Origin: Sphingobium soli
Lineage (GTDB): Bacteria; Pseudomonadota; Alphaproteobacteria; Sphingomonadales; Sphingomonadaceae
Length of the DNA: 64,000 bases
Direction of reading: 5' to 3'
Assembly (NCBI RefSeq): GCF_020782245.1
Contig: NZ_JAJGNP010000006.1
Location: forward strand, 1 to 64,000
This document shows positions 37,963-46,889 of this stretch, piece by piece (position 1 is the stretch's first letter; each line of letters opens with the position of its first letter). Below the pieces are notes generated by a model. It was not told the origin of the DNA. It saw only the letters and a list, made by a program, of their open reading frames with translations, and did not search any database. A program made the translations under genes and the position numbers.

Positions 37963-38568
37963 GTGCAACGGGTTCGCGCCAAACTGGAATGGTTCAAAAC
38001 GGTCATATTACCGCAGGAGGTTGCGCTTCGCGGTCGGCTGCGGCGAATATTGCCGTCCACCCATGAATTGGAAGACATGGTCGCCGAGGTTCTGGCCCGC
38101 GCCTATGCCACTGAAAATTGGGAAAATGTGACGACGGGCCGGGCCTATCTGTTCACGATTGCCCGCAATCTGGTCATCGACACCGCCCGCCGCAACAAGG
38201 TGGTGAGTTTCGAGACGATCGCCGATCTGGAACTGCTGGGCGGCGAAAATAACATCGAGGCGCAGCTTCATGCCCGTGAAGCGCTGCGCCAGGTCGAGGT
38301 GATCGTCGAGTCGCTGCCGGCGCAATGCCGCCGCGTCTTCATCCTGCGACGCATTCACGAAAAATCGATGCTGGAAATAGCGGAGGAAATGTCCCTGTCC
38401 GTTTCAACAGTTGAAAAACATCTGGCCAAAGCAATCGCAATAGTTATGCGGGCCTGGGCGGAACGTGAGGAAACGGACTTCGAACGTGCAGGCGTCGGAA
38501 CCAGGTTCAAGCTACGCGGGCAGGGACGCGATCGAGGCGGAAGCCGCGCGCCTGCTGGCCAGGCTTAA
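37963..38568 (+). CDS. ECF RNA polymerase sigma factor (FecI-like)
   Basis: 201 residues with region 2 (EDMVAEVLARAYATENWENV, FTIARNLVIDTARRNKV) and region 4 (LPAQCRRVFILRRIHEKSMLEIAEEMSLSVSTVEKHLAKA), the latter being the -35 recognition helix-turn-helix. This is the FecI type that is controlled by a FecR protein, here encoded immediately downstream with a large overlap. Start GTG 37963 has AGGGGG about 7 nt upstream; no ATG is available in frame. Targets are unknown, since no receptor gene follows. Confidence 0.92.
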   Translation: MQRVRAKLEWFKTVILPQEVALRGRLRRILPSTHELEDMVAEVLARAYATENWENVTTGRAYLFTIARNLVIDTARRNKVVSFETIADLELLGGENNIEAQLHAREALRQVEVIVESLPAQCRRVFILRRIHEKSMLEIAEEMSLSVSTVEKHLAKAIAIVMRAWAEREETDFERAGVGTRFKLRGQGRDRGGSRAPAGQA

Positions 38569-39511
38569 CAGCGATCCCAGCCCGGACGATGAAGCAGAAA
38601 TCTGCGCCTGGATCGAGGCCGATCCCCGTCATGCCGTAGCCTTTGCCCGGGCGGAAGCCGCCTGGGACGCATCGGAACGGCTGAAAAGCGCGGCCGCCGA
38701 CATCACGCTGCCCCCGATGCAGCAAATCATCAGCGAAGCCGACCAGCGCCGCCTGTCGCGCAACATCATGGTCGCCGCCGGTGTCGCCATATTATTGTTC
38801 GTCGTCGCCGCGATCGTGACCGTGCGTACGTTCAGCGGCGTGGAGCGCTATGAAACCGGCGTGGGCCAGATGCGCGACATCGCGCTGGAAGATGGGTCCA
38901 TCCTGCACCTCAACAGTGACAGCGAGGTCGAGGCCCGGTTCACCAGCAATGGCCGCAAGGTCCGGGTGATGAAGGGCGAGGTGTCGTTCGAGATCAGCCA
39001 TGATCCCGCGCGCCCGTTCGATGTGGAAGCGCGCGCTGCGGTGATCCGCGCGGTCGGCACCGCGTTCAACGTCCGGTTGCGGCCGTCGCTGGTGGAACTG
39101 ACCGTCACCCATGGGAAGGTGACCGTCCATTGCGGCGACAGCCCGTTGCAGCAGGTGGCGGCCGGCAGCGGGGCGGTGATCCAGCCGCGCAGCATTTCCC
39201 TCACCCGACTGGGTCCAAAGATCGTCGAGCAGCGCACCGCCTGGCGCGCGCAGATGGTGGAACTGGACGGCGAAACCGTCGAGCAGGCGGCGGATGAGTT
39301 CAACCGCTATCGCAAGGCCCCGATCCTGATCGGCGATACCCGCGTGTCGGCGCTGCGGATCGGCGGACGATTTCGCACCACCGACAGCCAGGAGTTTCTG
39401 TCCGCCCTGCAATTGAGCCTGCCGATCCGAGTGGTGGATGGCGAGGATGGATCAGTGATGCTGCTGTATCGCGACAATGCCGCGGATGGTGAGCCCCCTC
39501 CTCTCGCCTAG
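38465..39511 (+). CDS. FecR-family anti-sigma/regulatory protein
   Basis: 348 residues. The cytoplasmic N-terminal sigma-binding part contains EAARLLARLNSDPSPDDEAEICAWIEADPRHAVAFARAEAAW. One transmembrane helix follows (about 101-120, IMVAAGVAILLFVVAAIVTV). The periplasmic FecR domain includes LEDGSILHLNSDSEVEARF, GEVSFEISHDPARPFDVEA and IRAVGTAFNVR. It should relay a surface signal to the sigma factor. GTG 38465 overlaps the sigma gene by 104 nt; GTG 38486 is an alternative, and homology starts near 38530, so a real overlap of at least about 35 nt is needed. Confidence 0.92.
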   Translation: MRKRTSNVQASEPGSSYAGRDAIEAEAARLLARLNSDPSPDDEAEICAWIEADPRHAVAFARAEAAWDASERLKSAAADITLPPMQQIISEADQRRLSRNIMVAAGVAILLFVVAAIVTVRTFSGVERYETGVGQMRDIALEDGSILHLNSDSEVEARFTSNGRKVRVMKGEVSFEISHDPARPFDVEARAAVIRAVGTAFNVRLRPSLVELTVTHGKVTVHCGDSPLQQVAAGSGAVIQPRSISLTRLGPKIVEQRTAWRAQMVELDGETVEQAADEFNRYRKAPILIGDTRVSALRIGGRFRTTDSQEFLSALQLSLPIRVVDGEDGSVMLLYRDNAADGEPPPLA

Positions 39512-39574
39512 GCGCGCGGATTTGGAGCCCGGCGCCGCTTGCGGCGCGGATAGGGAGTCGAACGTCGCTTGCGC

Positions 39575-40279
39575 CTAGCGCAGCAGCATGTCGACCAGTT
39601 CGGGCACGAGCCGCGTGGCGGGGCCGAGTCGGGTTTCATCGAACAGGGCGCTGCCCGCCGACGGCTTCAGATTGAGTTCGATGGTGCGCGCGCCAACGGC
39701 GCGGGCGGTCTGCACGAAGCCGGCGGCAGGATAGACCGCGCCCGATGTCCCGATCGACACGAACAGGTCTGCGTTTTCAAGCGCGTCGTAGATCCGGTCC
39801 ATCTGATAGGGCATTTCGCCGAAAAAGACGATGTCGGGACGCAGCCGTGGTTCGTTGCACTTGGCGCAGGTCGAAGCCGGCGGCAGAGCATCAGTCCAGG
39901 GCGCAGCCGCCCCGCAGGCGGCGCACAGGGCCGATTTCAGCTCTCCATGCATGTGGAGCAGCCGCGTCGCGCCGGCGCGCTCATGCAGATCGTCGACATT
40001 CTGGGTGACGATCAGCAACCCGCCCGGCCACTCCCGATCAAGACGGGCCAGCGCCTGATGGGCGGCATTAGGCGCGACCTGCGCCAATTTGGCCCGCCGT
40101 TCGTCATAGAAACGGTGAACCGTCGCCGGATCGCGCGCCAGCGCTTCGGGCGTGCAGACGTCTTCTACCCTATGCCCCTCCCATAGGCCGTCAGGCCCTC
40201 GGAACGTCGCAAGGCCGCTTTCGGCCGAAATGCCGGCGCCAGTCAGAATGACGATCGAGTCGGAGCGGTTCATCTGCAT
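39575..40279 (-). CDS. cobB: NAD-dependent protein deacylase (sirtuin)
   Basis: Removes acyl groups from protein lysines using NAD+. Sirtuin motifs: VILTGAGISAESGLATFRG (NAD site), VTQNVDDLHERAG (catalytic region), MHGEL (catalytic His) and a zinc module with Cys pairs CAAC and CAKC. VFFGEMP and SIGTSGAVYPAAGF complete the fold. The class III/CobB type also shows the FYDERRAKL stretch (Tyr/Arg) associated with desuccinylation. 234 residues from ATG 40279; 40273 is possible. Confidence 0.95.
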   Translation of the reverse strand: MQMNRSDSIVILTGAGISAESGLATFRGPDGLWEGHRVEDVCTPEALARDPATVHRFYDERRAKLAQVAPNAAHQALARLDREWPGGLLIVTQNVDDLHERAGATRLLHMHGELKSALCAACGAAAPWTDALPPASTCAKCNEPRLRPDIVFFGEMPYQMDRIYDALENADLFVSIGTSGAVYPAAGFVQTARAVGARTIELNLKPSAGSALFDETRLGPATRLVPELVDMLLR

Positions 40280-40347
40280 GACCAGGACCTTATGAGCGCT
40301 GGACGGACGCTTCCACCGTCAGGTCGATCGGACTCGCTAAAAAAAGC

Positions 40348-41007
40348 CTAGGCCACCGGCGCCAGCTTGCGCGCGCGGTCCCGCCATGTTTCCGCCAGGA
40401 CCGGCATGTCCGCGAGGGCGCGCACGCCGGCAGGGTCCTTCTTGTGCCCGCCGCCGATCAGCAGCCGGAATACGCGATCGATGGTCCATTCGGGAAAGGG
40501 CCGGTCAAGCAGCGTCATTCGGGTCCCCGCCTCCGCCATCCCTTCCTGGATGACGCGCAAATAAATGCCGCACCGGCCGGTCTTGACGATCGTCGCCATG
40601 ACGTCGCGGGCGCCGAAACGATGGTCAAGTTTCCAGCAGGGCTGGCGGCCATGGCTGATTTCTACAACGGCGCTGCCGAAGGTGAAGCGGTCGCCAAGGC
40701 AAACTTGCGATTCGGTGAGGCCCCGCGTCGCAATATTCTCGCCAAAGGCACCAGGGCTTTCAAGCAGCCTATGGCCAGGCAGACGATCCCGCCACCAGCC
40801 ATAATGATCCTGCGCATAGAGGTGGATTGCTTTGTCCCAGCCACCATGATGGACACGGTCGGCAACCGCATCGCCTTCCAGTCCATCCCACCCGACGCGG
40901 ACCGGCCCGGTCACGGGCCGTTTGGCGATGGCGCTATAGGCATCGTCCCGAAACGGCACGGGCGTCCCGACGAGGAGCGCATCGACAGTCATGAAATTCA
41001 CGGTCAT
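40348..41007 (-). CDS. MOSC domain protein (YiiM-like)
   Basis: 219 residues with the MOSC/YiiM layout: WDGLEGDAVADRVHHGGWDKAIHLYAQDHY, SPGAFGENIATRGL, the conserved sulphur-site Cys in ISHGRQPCWKLDHRFG and KTGRCGIYLRVIQEG. YiiM proteins are molybdenum-cofactor dependent reductases of N-hydroxylated compounds; activity here is inferred only. ATG 41007 has GGCGGA close upstream; ATG 40992 is also possible. Confidence 0.92.
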   Translation of the reverse strand: MTVNFMTVDALLVGTPVPFRDDAYSAIAKRPVTGPVRVGWDGLEGDAVADRVHHGGWDKAIHLYAQDHYGWWRDRLPGHRLLESPGAFGENIATRGLTESQVCLGDRFTFGSAVVEISHGRQPCWKLDHRFGARDVMATIVKTGRCGIYLRVIQEGMAEAGTRMTLLDRPFPEWTIDRVFRLLIGGGHKKDPAGVRALADMPVLAETWRDRARKLAPVA

Positions 41008-41091
41008 TCCGCCGGGATGCCATGATGGCAGGCAGGATGCCATGGCCGATCTGCGGCCACCGGCCCCGTCAGAGGAACTTGGCCAGCGCTC

Positions 41092-41310
41092 CTAGCTGGC
41101 GCTCAGTTCCGATCCGAGCTTGAGCACTTCCCCGCCATCGTCCACCTTGATCAGATAGGCGGGATTGTCCTTGCTGCCATTACGGCGGATTTTGGAGCCT
41201 TCGATCGTGCGTTCGACATGGCGATCGAACCGCTCTTCCACGCGCCCCCGGCCGACGCCCTGCCCCCAGTTCCACTTGACCCTTTTTCCTTTGCGGAAAC
41301 TATCGGTCAT
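41092..41310 (-). CDS. DUF2945/HVA1-family small protein
   Basis: 72 residues: FRKGKRVKWNWGQGVGRGRVEERF then KIRRNGSKDNPAYLIKVDDGGEVLKLGSELSA. This matches the small Tudor-like DUF2945/HVA1 family of unknown function. ATG 41310 is supported by AAAGGAGAGG upstream; longer in-frame starts lack homology. It is divergent from the GT4 gene. Confidence 0.85.
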   Translation of the reverse strand: MTDSFRKGKRVKWNWGQGVGRGRVEERFDRHVERTIEGSKIRRNGSKDNPAYLIKVDDGGEVLKLGSELSAS

Positions 41311-41378
41311 AGGGGCATCCTCTCCTTTATGGGGCGCATGCCGCGCCGGCCGGTTCATCAACGTGCGAAAGCAAAATT

Positions 41379-41405
41379 CCCAAGGGCTTGCGCGGTTCCC
41401 TTGGG
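41379..41405. promoter_or_regulatory. Inverted repeat in the divergent DUF2945/GT4 gap
   Basis: Perfect 8-bp arms cccaaggg (41379-41386) and cccttggg (41398-41405) with an 11-bp spacer, 31 bp before the GT4 start. It could be an operator between the divergent genes. The short TTTT after it could also make it a weak terminator-like hairpin. Confidence 0.35.
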
Positions 41406-41435
41406 TTTTCATTTCTGTTCGGCTAAGGCGCTGCG

Positions 41436-42614
41436 ATGGATGCTACCGGCCTTCGTGTCGCCCTGTTCAGCGGCAATTACAACTATGTGCGCGATGGCGC
41501 GAACCAGGCGCTCAACCGGTTCGTATCCTATTTGTTGCGCCAGGGAGCCGCCGTGCGCGTCTATTCGCCGACTGTGGACACGCCCGCGTTCGAGCCGGCC
41601 GGCGACCTGGTTAGCGCCCCCTCCTTCGCCGTGCCGGGGCGAAAGGAATATCGGGTCCCCTATCGCCTGTCCGGCGCGTTACGCCGCGATCTCAAACAGT
41701 TCGGCCCCAATCTGGTGCATGTGTCGAGCCCCGATCCGTTGGGACATCGTGCGGTCAGCTGGGCACGGGCACACGGCCTGCCCACGGTCGCGTCGGTGCA
41801 TACGCGCTTCGAAACCTATCCACGCTATTATGGTCTGGCCTTTCTGGAGCCGCTGATCGAATCGATGCTGCGGCGCTTCTACCGGCGGTGCGACGCTATC
41901 GTCGCCCCGTCCGAATCCATGGCGCAACTGCTGCGCGATCAGCGGATGAGCTATGATGTGGGCATCTGGACACGCGGCATAGATCGCGAGATTTTCTGCC
42001 CGGCGCGGCGCGACATGGCGTGGCGGCGATCGCTGGGTATCGGCGACGACATGCCGGTGATCGGCTTCATCGGCCGGCTGGTGATGGAGAAGGGGCTGGA
42101 CGTCTTTTCCGACACGGTCGATCAACTGGCGCAGCGGCAGGTGCCGCATAAAGTGCTGGTGGTGGGCGAAGGCCCGGCGCGCGAATGGTTTGAAAACAGA
42201 TTGCCCGGCGCGGTCTTTACAGGCTTTCAAAAGGGCGCGGACCTGGGCCGCGCGGTGGCCAGCATGGACATGCTGTTCAATCCTTCGGTCACCGAAACCT
42301 TTGGTAATGTGACGCTGGAAGCGATGGCATGCGGCCTGCCAACGGTTGCCGCGCGCGCGACCGGCAGCGAGAGCCTGGTGACGGAAGGCGTGACCGGACG
42401 GTTGATCCGGCCTGGCGCCATCAGCGCATTCGCGGACGCCTTGCAATATTATTGCGTGGACACGGCCGCGCGCGCAGCGGCAGGCCAGGCGGCGCAGCAG
42501 CGGGCGGAGCGCAACGGATGGGATCAGGTCAATCAGGCGCTGGTCGATACCTATCTGCGCGTCATTCGCCAGCGCGCGCAGGGACTGGCTCCGCGTTCCA
42601 GCCCTGTTCCCTGA
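41436..42614 (+). CDS. Family 4 glycosyltransferase
   Basis: 392 residues, GT-B fold. The N-terminal acceptor domain begins VALFSGNYNYVRDGANQALNRFVSYL and has VASVHTRFETYPRYY. The C-terminal donor domain has GFIGRLVMEKGLDVF and the EX7E motif in NPSVTETFGNVTLEAMACGLPTVA. It resembles GDP-mannose-dependent alpha-mannosyltransferases (MgtA-like) and sulfoquinovosyl or glycolipid transferases; the donor and acceptor cannot be decided. 28 bp before rarA. Confidence 0.9.
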   Translation: MDATGLRVALFSGNYNYVRDGANQALNRFVSYLLRQGAAVRVYSPTVDTPAFEPAGDLVSAPSFAVPGRKEYRVPYRLSGALRRDLKQFGPNLVHVSSPDPLGHRAVSWARAHGLPTVASVHTRFETYPRYYGLAFLEPLIESMLRRFYRRCDAIVAPSESMAQLLRDQRMSYDVGIWTRGIDREIFCPARRDMAWRRSLGIGDDMPVIGFIGRLVMEKGLDVFSDTVDQLAQRQVPHKVLVVGEGPAREWFENRLPGAVFTGFQKGADLGRAVASMDMLFNPSVTETFGNVTLEAMACGLPTVAARATGSESLVTEGVTGRLIRPGAISAFADALQYYCVDTAARAAAGQAAQQRAERNGWDQVNQALVDTYLRVIRQRAQGLAPRSSPVP

Positions 42615-42642
42615 TCGCCCGCCCGCCCCTATATCCCTGGCG

Positions 42643-43962
42643 ATGGCCGACCTGTTCGCTTCCCCAGATGACGCCGCCGCCGGTGGCGCGCCCGATACCG
42701 CACCGCTCGCCGACCGGCTGCGCCCACGCACGCTGGGCGATGTCGTCGGGCAGGAGCATCTGACCGGGCCGGACGGCGCGATCGGCCGGATGGTCGCAGC
42801 GGGGCGATTATCCTCCATCATTTTCTGGGGCCCGCCGGGTACGGGCAAGACGACGATTTCGCGCTTGCTTGCCCATGCAGTTGGCATGCGGTTCGAACCG
42901 ATATCCGCGGTGTTTTCGGGCGTCGCCGATCTGAAAAAGGTGTTCGCGGCGGCCAAGGATCATGCGCGCCACGGTGAAAAGACGCTGTTGTTCGTGGACG
43001 AGATTCACCGGTTCAATCGCGCGCAGCAGGACAGTTTCCTGCCCTTCGTCGAAAATGGCACGGTGACGCTGGTCGGGGCGACGACCGAAAATCCCAGTTT
43101 CGAACTGAACGCGGCGCTGCTGTCACGCGCGCAGGTGCTGATCCTGCGCCGGCTGGACGCCGCTGCACTGGAGCAATTGCTGGACCGCGCCGAAGGGCTG
43201 ATGGAACGGCCCCTGCCGCTCGATCCGGCTGCGCGTGAGGCGTTGCTGGCGAGCGCGGACGGCGACGGGCGCTTCCTGCTGAACCAGGTCGAAACCCTCT
43301 ACGCCATCGACATTCCAGAGCCGCTCGATCCGGCCGGGCTGTCCGCGCTGCTCCATCGCCGGGTCGCGGTCTATGACAAGGACCGGGAGGGCCATTATAA
43401 TCTGATTTCCGCGCTCCATAAGTCGCTGCGCGGGTCCGATCCGCAGGCGGCGCTCTATTATCTGGCGCGGATGCTGACGGCGGGCGAGGAGCCGCTTTAC
43501 GTGCTGCGCCGGCTGGTCCGGTTCGCGACGGAAGATATTGGCCTCGCCGACCCGCAGGCCGTGGTGCAATGCCTGGCCGCCAAGGATGCCTATGACTTTC
43601 TGGGCAGTCCCGAAGGCGAACTGGCCATCGTGCAGGCCTGTCTTTATTGCGCGACCGCGCCCAAATCCAACGCGGCCTATATGGCGATGAAGGCGTCGTT
43701 CCGTTCGGCGCGCGAGACCGGATCGCTGATGCCGCCAATGAATATCGTCAATGCGCCCACCAAGCTGATGAAGCAGGTGGGCTATGGTAAAAATTACCAA
43801 TATGACCATGATGCGGCGGAAGGCTTTTCCGGCGCGAATTATTGGCCCGAAGAGATGGAGGCGCAGACTTTCTACGCCCCCACCGATCGCGGCTTCGAGG
43901 CGCGCGTGGCAGAACGCATGGCCTATTGGGACAGGCTGCGCGCGGAGCGCGGCACAGGGTGA
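42643..43962 (+). CDS. rarA: Replication-associated recombination ATPase RarA
   Basis: A clamp-loader-like AAA+ ATPase (RarA/MgsA/WRNIP1) acting at stalled replication forks. Walker [26 protein letters not shown] (Walker B region), [18 protein letters not shown] (sensor 1) and the C-terminal tetramerisation part ([40 protein letters not shown]). 439 residues is typical. Its stop overlaps the GTG start of the next gene (GTGA, 43959-43962). Confidence 0.96.
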   Translation: MADLFASPDDAAAGGAPDTAPLADRLRPRTLGDVVGQEHLTGPDGAIGRMVAAGRLSSIIFWGPPGTGKTTISRLLAHAVGMRFEPISAVFSGVADLKKVFAAAKDHARHGEKTLLFVDEIHRFNRAQQDSFLPFVENGTVTLVGATTENPSFELNAALLSRAQVLILRRLDAAALEQLLDRAEGLMERPLPLDPAAREALLASADGDGRFLLNQVETLYAIDIPEPLDPAGLSALLHRRVAVYDKDREGHYNLISALHKSLRGSDPQAALYYLARMLTAGEEPLYVLRRLVRFATEDIGLADPQAVVQCLAAKDAYDFLGSPEGELAIVQACLYCATAPKSNAAYMAMKASFRSARETGSLMPPMNIVNAPTKLMKQVGYGKNYQYDHDAAEGFSGANYWPEEMEAQTFYAPTDRGFEARVAERMAYWDRLRAERGTG

Positions 43963-44816
43963 CACCCCGGTTCGAGCGATTTGCCGCTATCGACTGGTCT
44001 GGTGCGAAGGGCGCGCGCCACAAGGGGATAGCGGTAGCGCTTTGCGGCGCAGGCAACGCCGTTCCGCAGTTGATCACCGCGCCGGATGGCCTGTGGTCGC
44101 GGCAGGCGGTGGCGGATTGGGTGAGGGCGGAGGCGACGCGCGGCAACACGCTGTTCGGGTTCGATTTCAGCTTCGCCCCGCCCTTCGTTGAGCGAGGCGG
44201 CTATCTTCCCGGAGACGTGGTGCCCGATGATGGGCCGGCGTTCTGGGCCTATGTCGATGCGATCTGCAACGACACAGATCTGGGCGCGGCTAGCCTGTTG
44301 GAGATTACTCATCGCCGCCATTTTTATTTCGGCAAGGCGGATGGGGTGAAAGCAGCCTTCATGCATCATCGCATCTGCGAGGCGCGCTATAATGCAGGCG
44401 GAGGCGGCAAGCCGTCCACCGTCTATGATGCCATCGGCGCGGCACAGGTCGCGAAGGCGAGTTTCGCGGGCATGCGGATGCTGCACCATGTGCGGCGGCA
44501 GGTGCCGGTCTGGCCATTCGACCCCTGCCCCACCGCCGGCTCGCTGATCGTCGAAATTTATACCAGCATCGCCGCGCGCGCGGCCGGGCGGCCCAAAGGG
44601 CGGACGAAAATGCGCGATGCGAATGCGCTCGATTCGGCGCTGGCGGCGCTTGGGTCGAGGCCGCATGACGGGCCCATGCCGGATGACCATGGCGCGGACG
44701 CGATCGTCACCGCCGCCTGGATGCGCTGCACGGCGACGACCCCCGCGCTCTGGGCTCCGGCCATGCTGACGGACGAGATCGCGCGCACCGAAGGGTGGAC
44801 CTTCGGGGTGGTGTGA
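43959..44816 (+). CDS. DUF429-like (RNase H-fold) protein
   Basis: 285 residues beginning RFERFAAIDWSGAKGARHKGIAVAL; the AIDWSG strand resembles the first acidic strand of RNase H-like DUF429 predicted nucleases. A second acidic motif could be FGFDFSFAPPF and a third MPDDHGADAIVTAAWMR, giving a plausible Asp triad. I am unsure of the family. The start is GTG 43959, translationally coupled to rarA; a longer in-frame ORF from 43842 would overlap rarA by 120 nt. The coupling hints at a role in DNA metabolism, by inference only. Confidence 0.7.
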   Translation: MTPRFERFAAIDWSGAKGARHKGIAVALCGAGNAVPQLITAPDGLWSRQAVADWVRAEATRGNTLFGFDFSFAPPFVERGGYLPGDVVPDDGPAFWAYVDAICNDTDLGAASLLEITHRRHFYFGKADGVKAAFMHHRICEARYNAGGGGKPSTVYDAIGAAQVAKASFAGMRMLHHVRRQVPVWPFDPCPTAGSLIVEIYTSIAARAAGRPKGRTKMRDANALDSALAALGSRPHDGPMPDDHGADAIVTAAWMRCTATTPALWAPAMLTDEIARTEGWTFGVV

Positions 44817-44833
44817 CACGGCTTCAGGAGAAA

Positions 44834-44908
<75 letters not shown>

Positions 44909-44920
44909 TGGATGGCGAGT

Positions 44921-44949
44921 GCCCTAATGTCGGGCGGCATTGCGGTCAA
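44921..44949 (-). promoter_or_regulatory. Sigma70-like promoter of tRNA-Thr
   Basis: On the minus strand TTGACC (44944-44949) and TAGGGC (44921-44926) are 17 bp apart, ending about 12 nt before the tRNA 5' end. The GC-rich segment next to the -10 could be a stringent-response discriminator. Confidence 0.45.
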
Positions 44950-44989
44950 CGGCGAAATGCCGATGCATCGTCAGACGAACAGACGCGCT

Positions 44990-45433
44990 CTAGCTGCCAG
45001 GCGACCAACCGGGCGGCGCGAGGGTGAAGCCGGCAAATTCGAAGCCCGGCGTGACGGTGCAACTGACCAGCGTCCATCCGCCCTGCGGCCTTGCCGATTG
45101 CCAGTGATGCGCAGGGACCAGCATCTGGGGCATCTGGCCACCGATGATGTCGGCCCCCAGGATGGCTTCGGATGCCGGGCCGTCCGCAGACGCGATGGAG
45201 AGGATGAGTGGCGCGCCGGCGTGCCAGAACCAATGTTCGTCCGCATCGACCCGATGCCAGTGCGAGTGTTGATGCGCCTCCAGCAGGAACAGGATCGCGG
45301 TGCCGGCCGCCCGCCCGTCAGCAGCCGTCGCCGCGCGCCAAGTCTCACGATACCATCCGCCTTCCGGATGGGGCGACAGGTCAAGGGCCGCGATCAGCAC
45401 CCTCCCATCCTGCTCATCGACGCTGCGCATCAT
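44990..45433 (-). CDS. Cupin family protein (DUF985)
   Basis: 147 residues: LDLSPHPEGGWYRETWR near the N-terminus, TAILFLLEAHQHSHWHRVDADEHWFWHAGAPL in the centre, and WTLVSCTVTPGFEFAGFTL at the end. This is the DUF985/cupin_5 pattern (RmlC-like fold, His cluster HQHSHWH with Glu). Function unknown, possibly sugar or metal binding. It is monocistronic between tRNA-Thr and the glycine-zipper gene. Confidence 0.9.
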   Translation of the reverse strand: MMRSVDEQDGRVLIAALDLSPHPEGGWYRETWRAATAADGRAAGTAILFLLEAHQHSHWHRVDADEHWFWHAGAPLILSIASADGPASEAILGADIIGGQMPQMLVPAHHWQSARPQGGWTLVSCTVTPGFEFAGFTLAPPGWSPGS

Positions 45434-45551
45434 TTCACCTCAAATTTTATGGCTGTGGAAACAAAGGCTTGGGCTGTTGCCGCAGGTTCATGCAACCTCA
45501 ATCAATAAAAGGGGGTTCAAGCGTCAAATCACGCTAATGGAGGAGATACTC

Positions 45552-45854
45552 ATGCGTAAAGCTCTTATGGCCCTCGCCGCCGTGTCGCTGGCGGTTCCGG
45601 TTTCGATGGCAGTCCCCACCGATGGCGCGCAAGCGCGCAAGCATCATCGCTACAAGGAATGGCGCGGTCGCGACGGACGCACCTATTGCCGCAAGTCGGA
45701 CGGGACCACGGGCCTGATCATCGGCGGCGTCGGCGGTGCGCTGGTCGGCCGGGCGATCGACACGCGCGGTGATCGCGCCACCGGCACGATCCTGGGTGCT
45801 GCTGGTGGCGCGCTACTGGGCAAGGAAATCGACAGCAAGCGCCGCTGCCGCTGA
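45552..45854 (+). CDS. Glycine-zipper 2TM domain protein, exported
   Basis: 100 residues: signal peptide (about 1-25, LMALAAVSLAVPVSMAVP), a basic stretch (QARKHHRYKEWRGRDGRTYCRK) and a Gly-zipper segment LIIGGVGGALVGRAI...GTILGAAGGALLGKEI, ending Cys-Arg. Such 2TM Gly-zipper proteins are envelope-associated (Rick_17kDa/OmpA-like antigen fold). GGAGGAGA lies 6 nt before ATG 45552. Shares a bidirectional terminator with the convergent 93-residue gene. Confidence 0.88.
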   Translation: MRKALMALAAVSLAVPVSMAVPTDGAQARKHHRYKEWRGRDGRTYCRKSDGTTGLIIGGVGGALVGRAIDTRGDRATGTILGAAGGALLGKEIDSKRRCR

Positions 45855-45890
45855 TCGGACTTGGCCCGCTTAGCTGAAGCAACACGAACG

Positions 45891-45930
45891 AAAAAAGGGA
45901 CGACATCCAGTACGGATGCCGTCCCTTTTT
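45891..45930. terminator. Bidirectional terminator
   Basis: Long hairpin AAAAAAGGGACG(a)CATCC / GGATG(c)CGTCCCTTTTTT between 45891 and 45930, with A and T runs on opposite flanks, placed between two convergent small genes. Confidence 0.9.
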
Positions 45931-45948
45931 TATCCGTGAAAGCGGGCG

Positions 45949-46230
45949 TCAGTTGGATGCGGCCCCGCGGGCTTCCTCGACGGGGAAGCTGACCGACTGG
46001 CCGTTCGACACGCCCGAAACCTTGCCATCCTTCACCGACAGGTTGAACGCGACCGAACCGGGGTAGCGACGGCCCGAAATCTTCTGGCCGGTTTTGGTAT
46101 CCTTGACGTCATAGACGTAGGTATAGCCTTCATGCGTGAAGCGCTGCTTGGTAGCGTCTTCAGCCTGGGCAGCGGTGGCGGCGATGGCGCTGAGCGCGCC
46201 GGCAACAATCAACTTGGACAGCATTCGCAT
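45949..46230 (-). CDS. Small exported protein of unknown function
   Basis: 93 residues with a signal peptide (LSKLIVAGALSAIAATAAQA). A compact, probably beta-rich domain follows (RFTHEGYTYVYDVKDTKTGQKISGRRYP...NLSVKDGKVSGVSNGQSVSFPV). No family recognised. ATG 46230 has AAGGAG about 7 nt upstream. Confidence 0.8.
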   Translation of the reverse strand: MRMLSKLIVAGALSAIAATAAQAEDATKQRFTHEGYTYVYDVKDTKTGQKISGRRYPGSVAFNLSVKDGKVSGVSNGQSVSFPVEEARGAASN

Positions 46231-46378
46231 AGGGTTTCTCCTTGTGAATGCCGATCAAACACCTCTTGAACATATTATTATCTGCTTGCCGTCACACTAT
46301 GTTGCAGCGCAGCAGGACGGCAATCGCAAAAAAGGGCATGCTGGTTGCAGTCGACGCAACCAGCCAAGACGAACGGCA

Positions 46379-46786
46379 TCAATCCTTTGACATAGCGAGA
46401 ATATGGTCGAATTGCGCCGGTGTCAGGGGGCTGACGGACAGGCGCGGCTGCCGGATGATCGCCATGTCCGACAGGGCATCCTGCGTCTTCATGGCCTTGA
46501 GTGTGACCGGATTGGCAAGCCTTTCCTTCGGTGCGACACAAACCGCGATCCATTTGCCCGAGGAATCGGTGCTGTCAGGCGCGGCTTCCTCCACGATGGT
46601 CATGATGCCGACCGCCGCGAGGCCGATATTGCTGTGGTAGAAGAGGGCCAGATCACCCTTGCGCATCGCGCGCATATGACCCTGCGCGGCATGGTTGCGC
46701 ACACCGTCCCACTCCGCCTGGCCCTTCGCGACCAGGTCATCGTAGGAGAAGACATCGGGTTCGGATTTCATGAGCCAATAGTGCAT
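46379..46786 (-). CDS. EVE domain protein
   Basis: 135 residues beginning HYWLMKSEPDVFSYDDLVAKGQAEWDGVRNHAAQGHMRAMRKGDLALFYHS, the EVE/thymocyte-nuclear-protein-like fold of the PUA superfamily. EVE domains bind modified bases in DNA or RNA; the pocket residues W, S and N (WDGVRNHAA) are conserved. Often near restriction or RNA-modification genes, but not here. ATG 46786 has AAGAAGG 4 nt upstream; the longer frame from 46867 lacks homology. Confidence 0.92.
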   Translation of the reverse strand: MHYWLMKSEPDVFSYDDLVAKGQAEWDGVRNHAAQGHMRAMRKGDLALFYHSNIGLAAVGIMTIVEEAAPDSTDSSGKWIAVCVAPKERLANPVTLKAMKTQDALSDMAIIRQPRLSVSPLTPAQFDHILAMSKD

Positions 46787-46889
46787 TTTGCCTTCTTGCA
46801 ACAGCGGCCCGGGACGATCAAGGATGCGGCCATACACGGCCCTGCCCCCTTGGCGGAACAGGGTCATTCAAGAATGTGGAGATAGCAAG

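Noticed and set aside
39512..39574. GC hairpin gcgccgcttgcggcgc after FecR as a terminator
   Set aside because: No T run follows on either strand, so termination is not supported.
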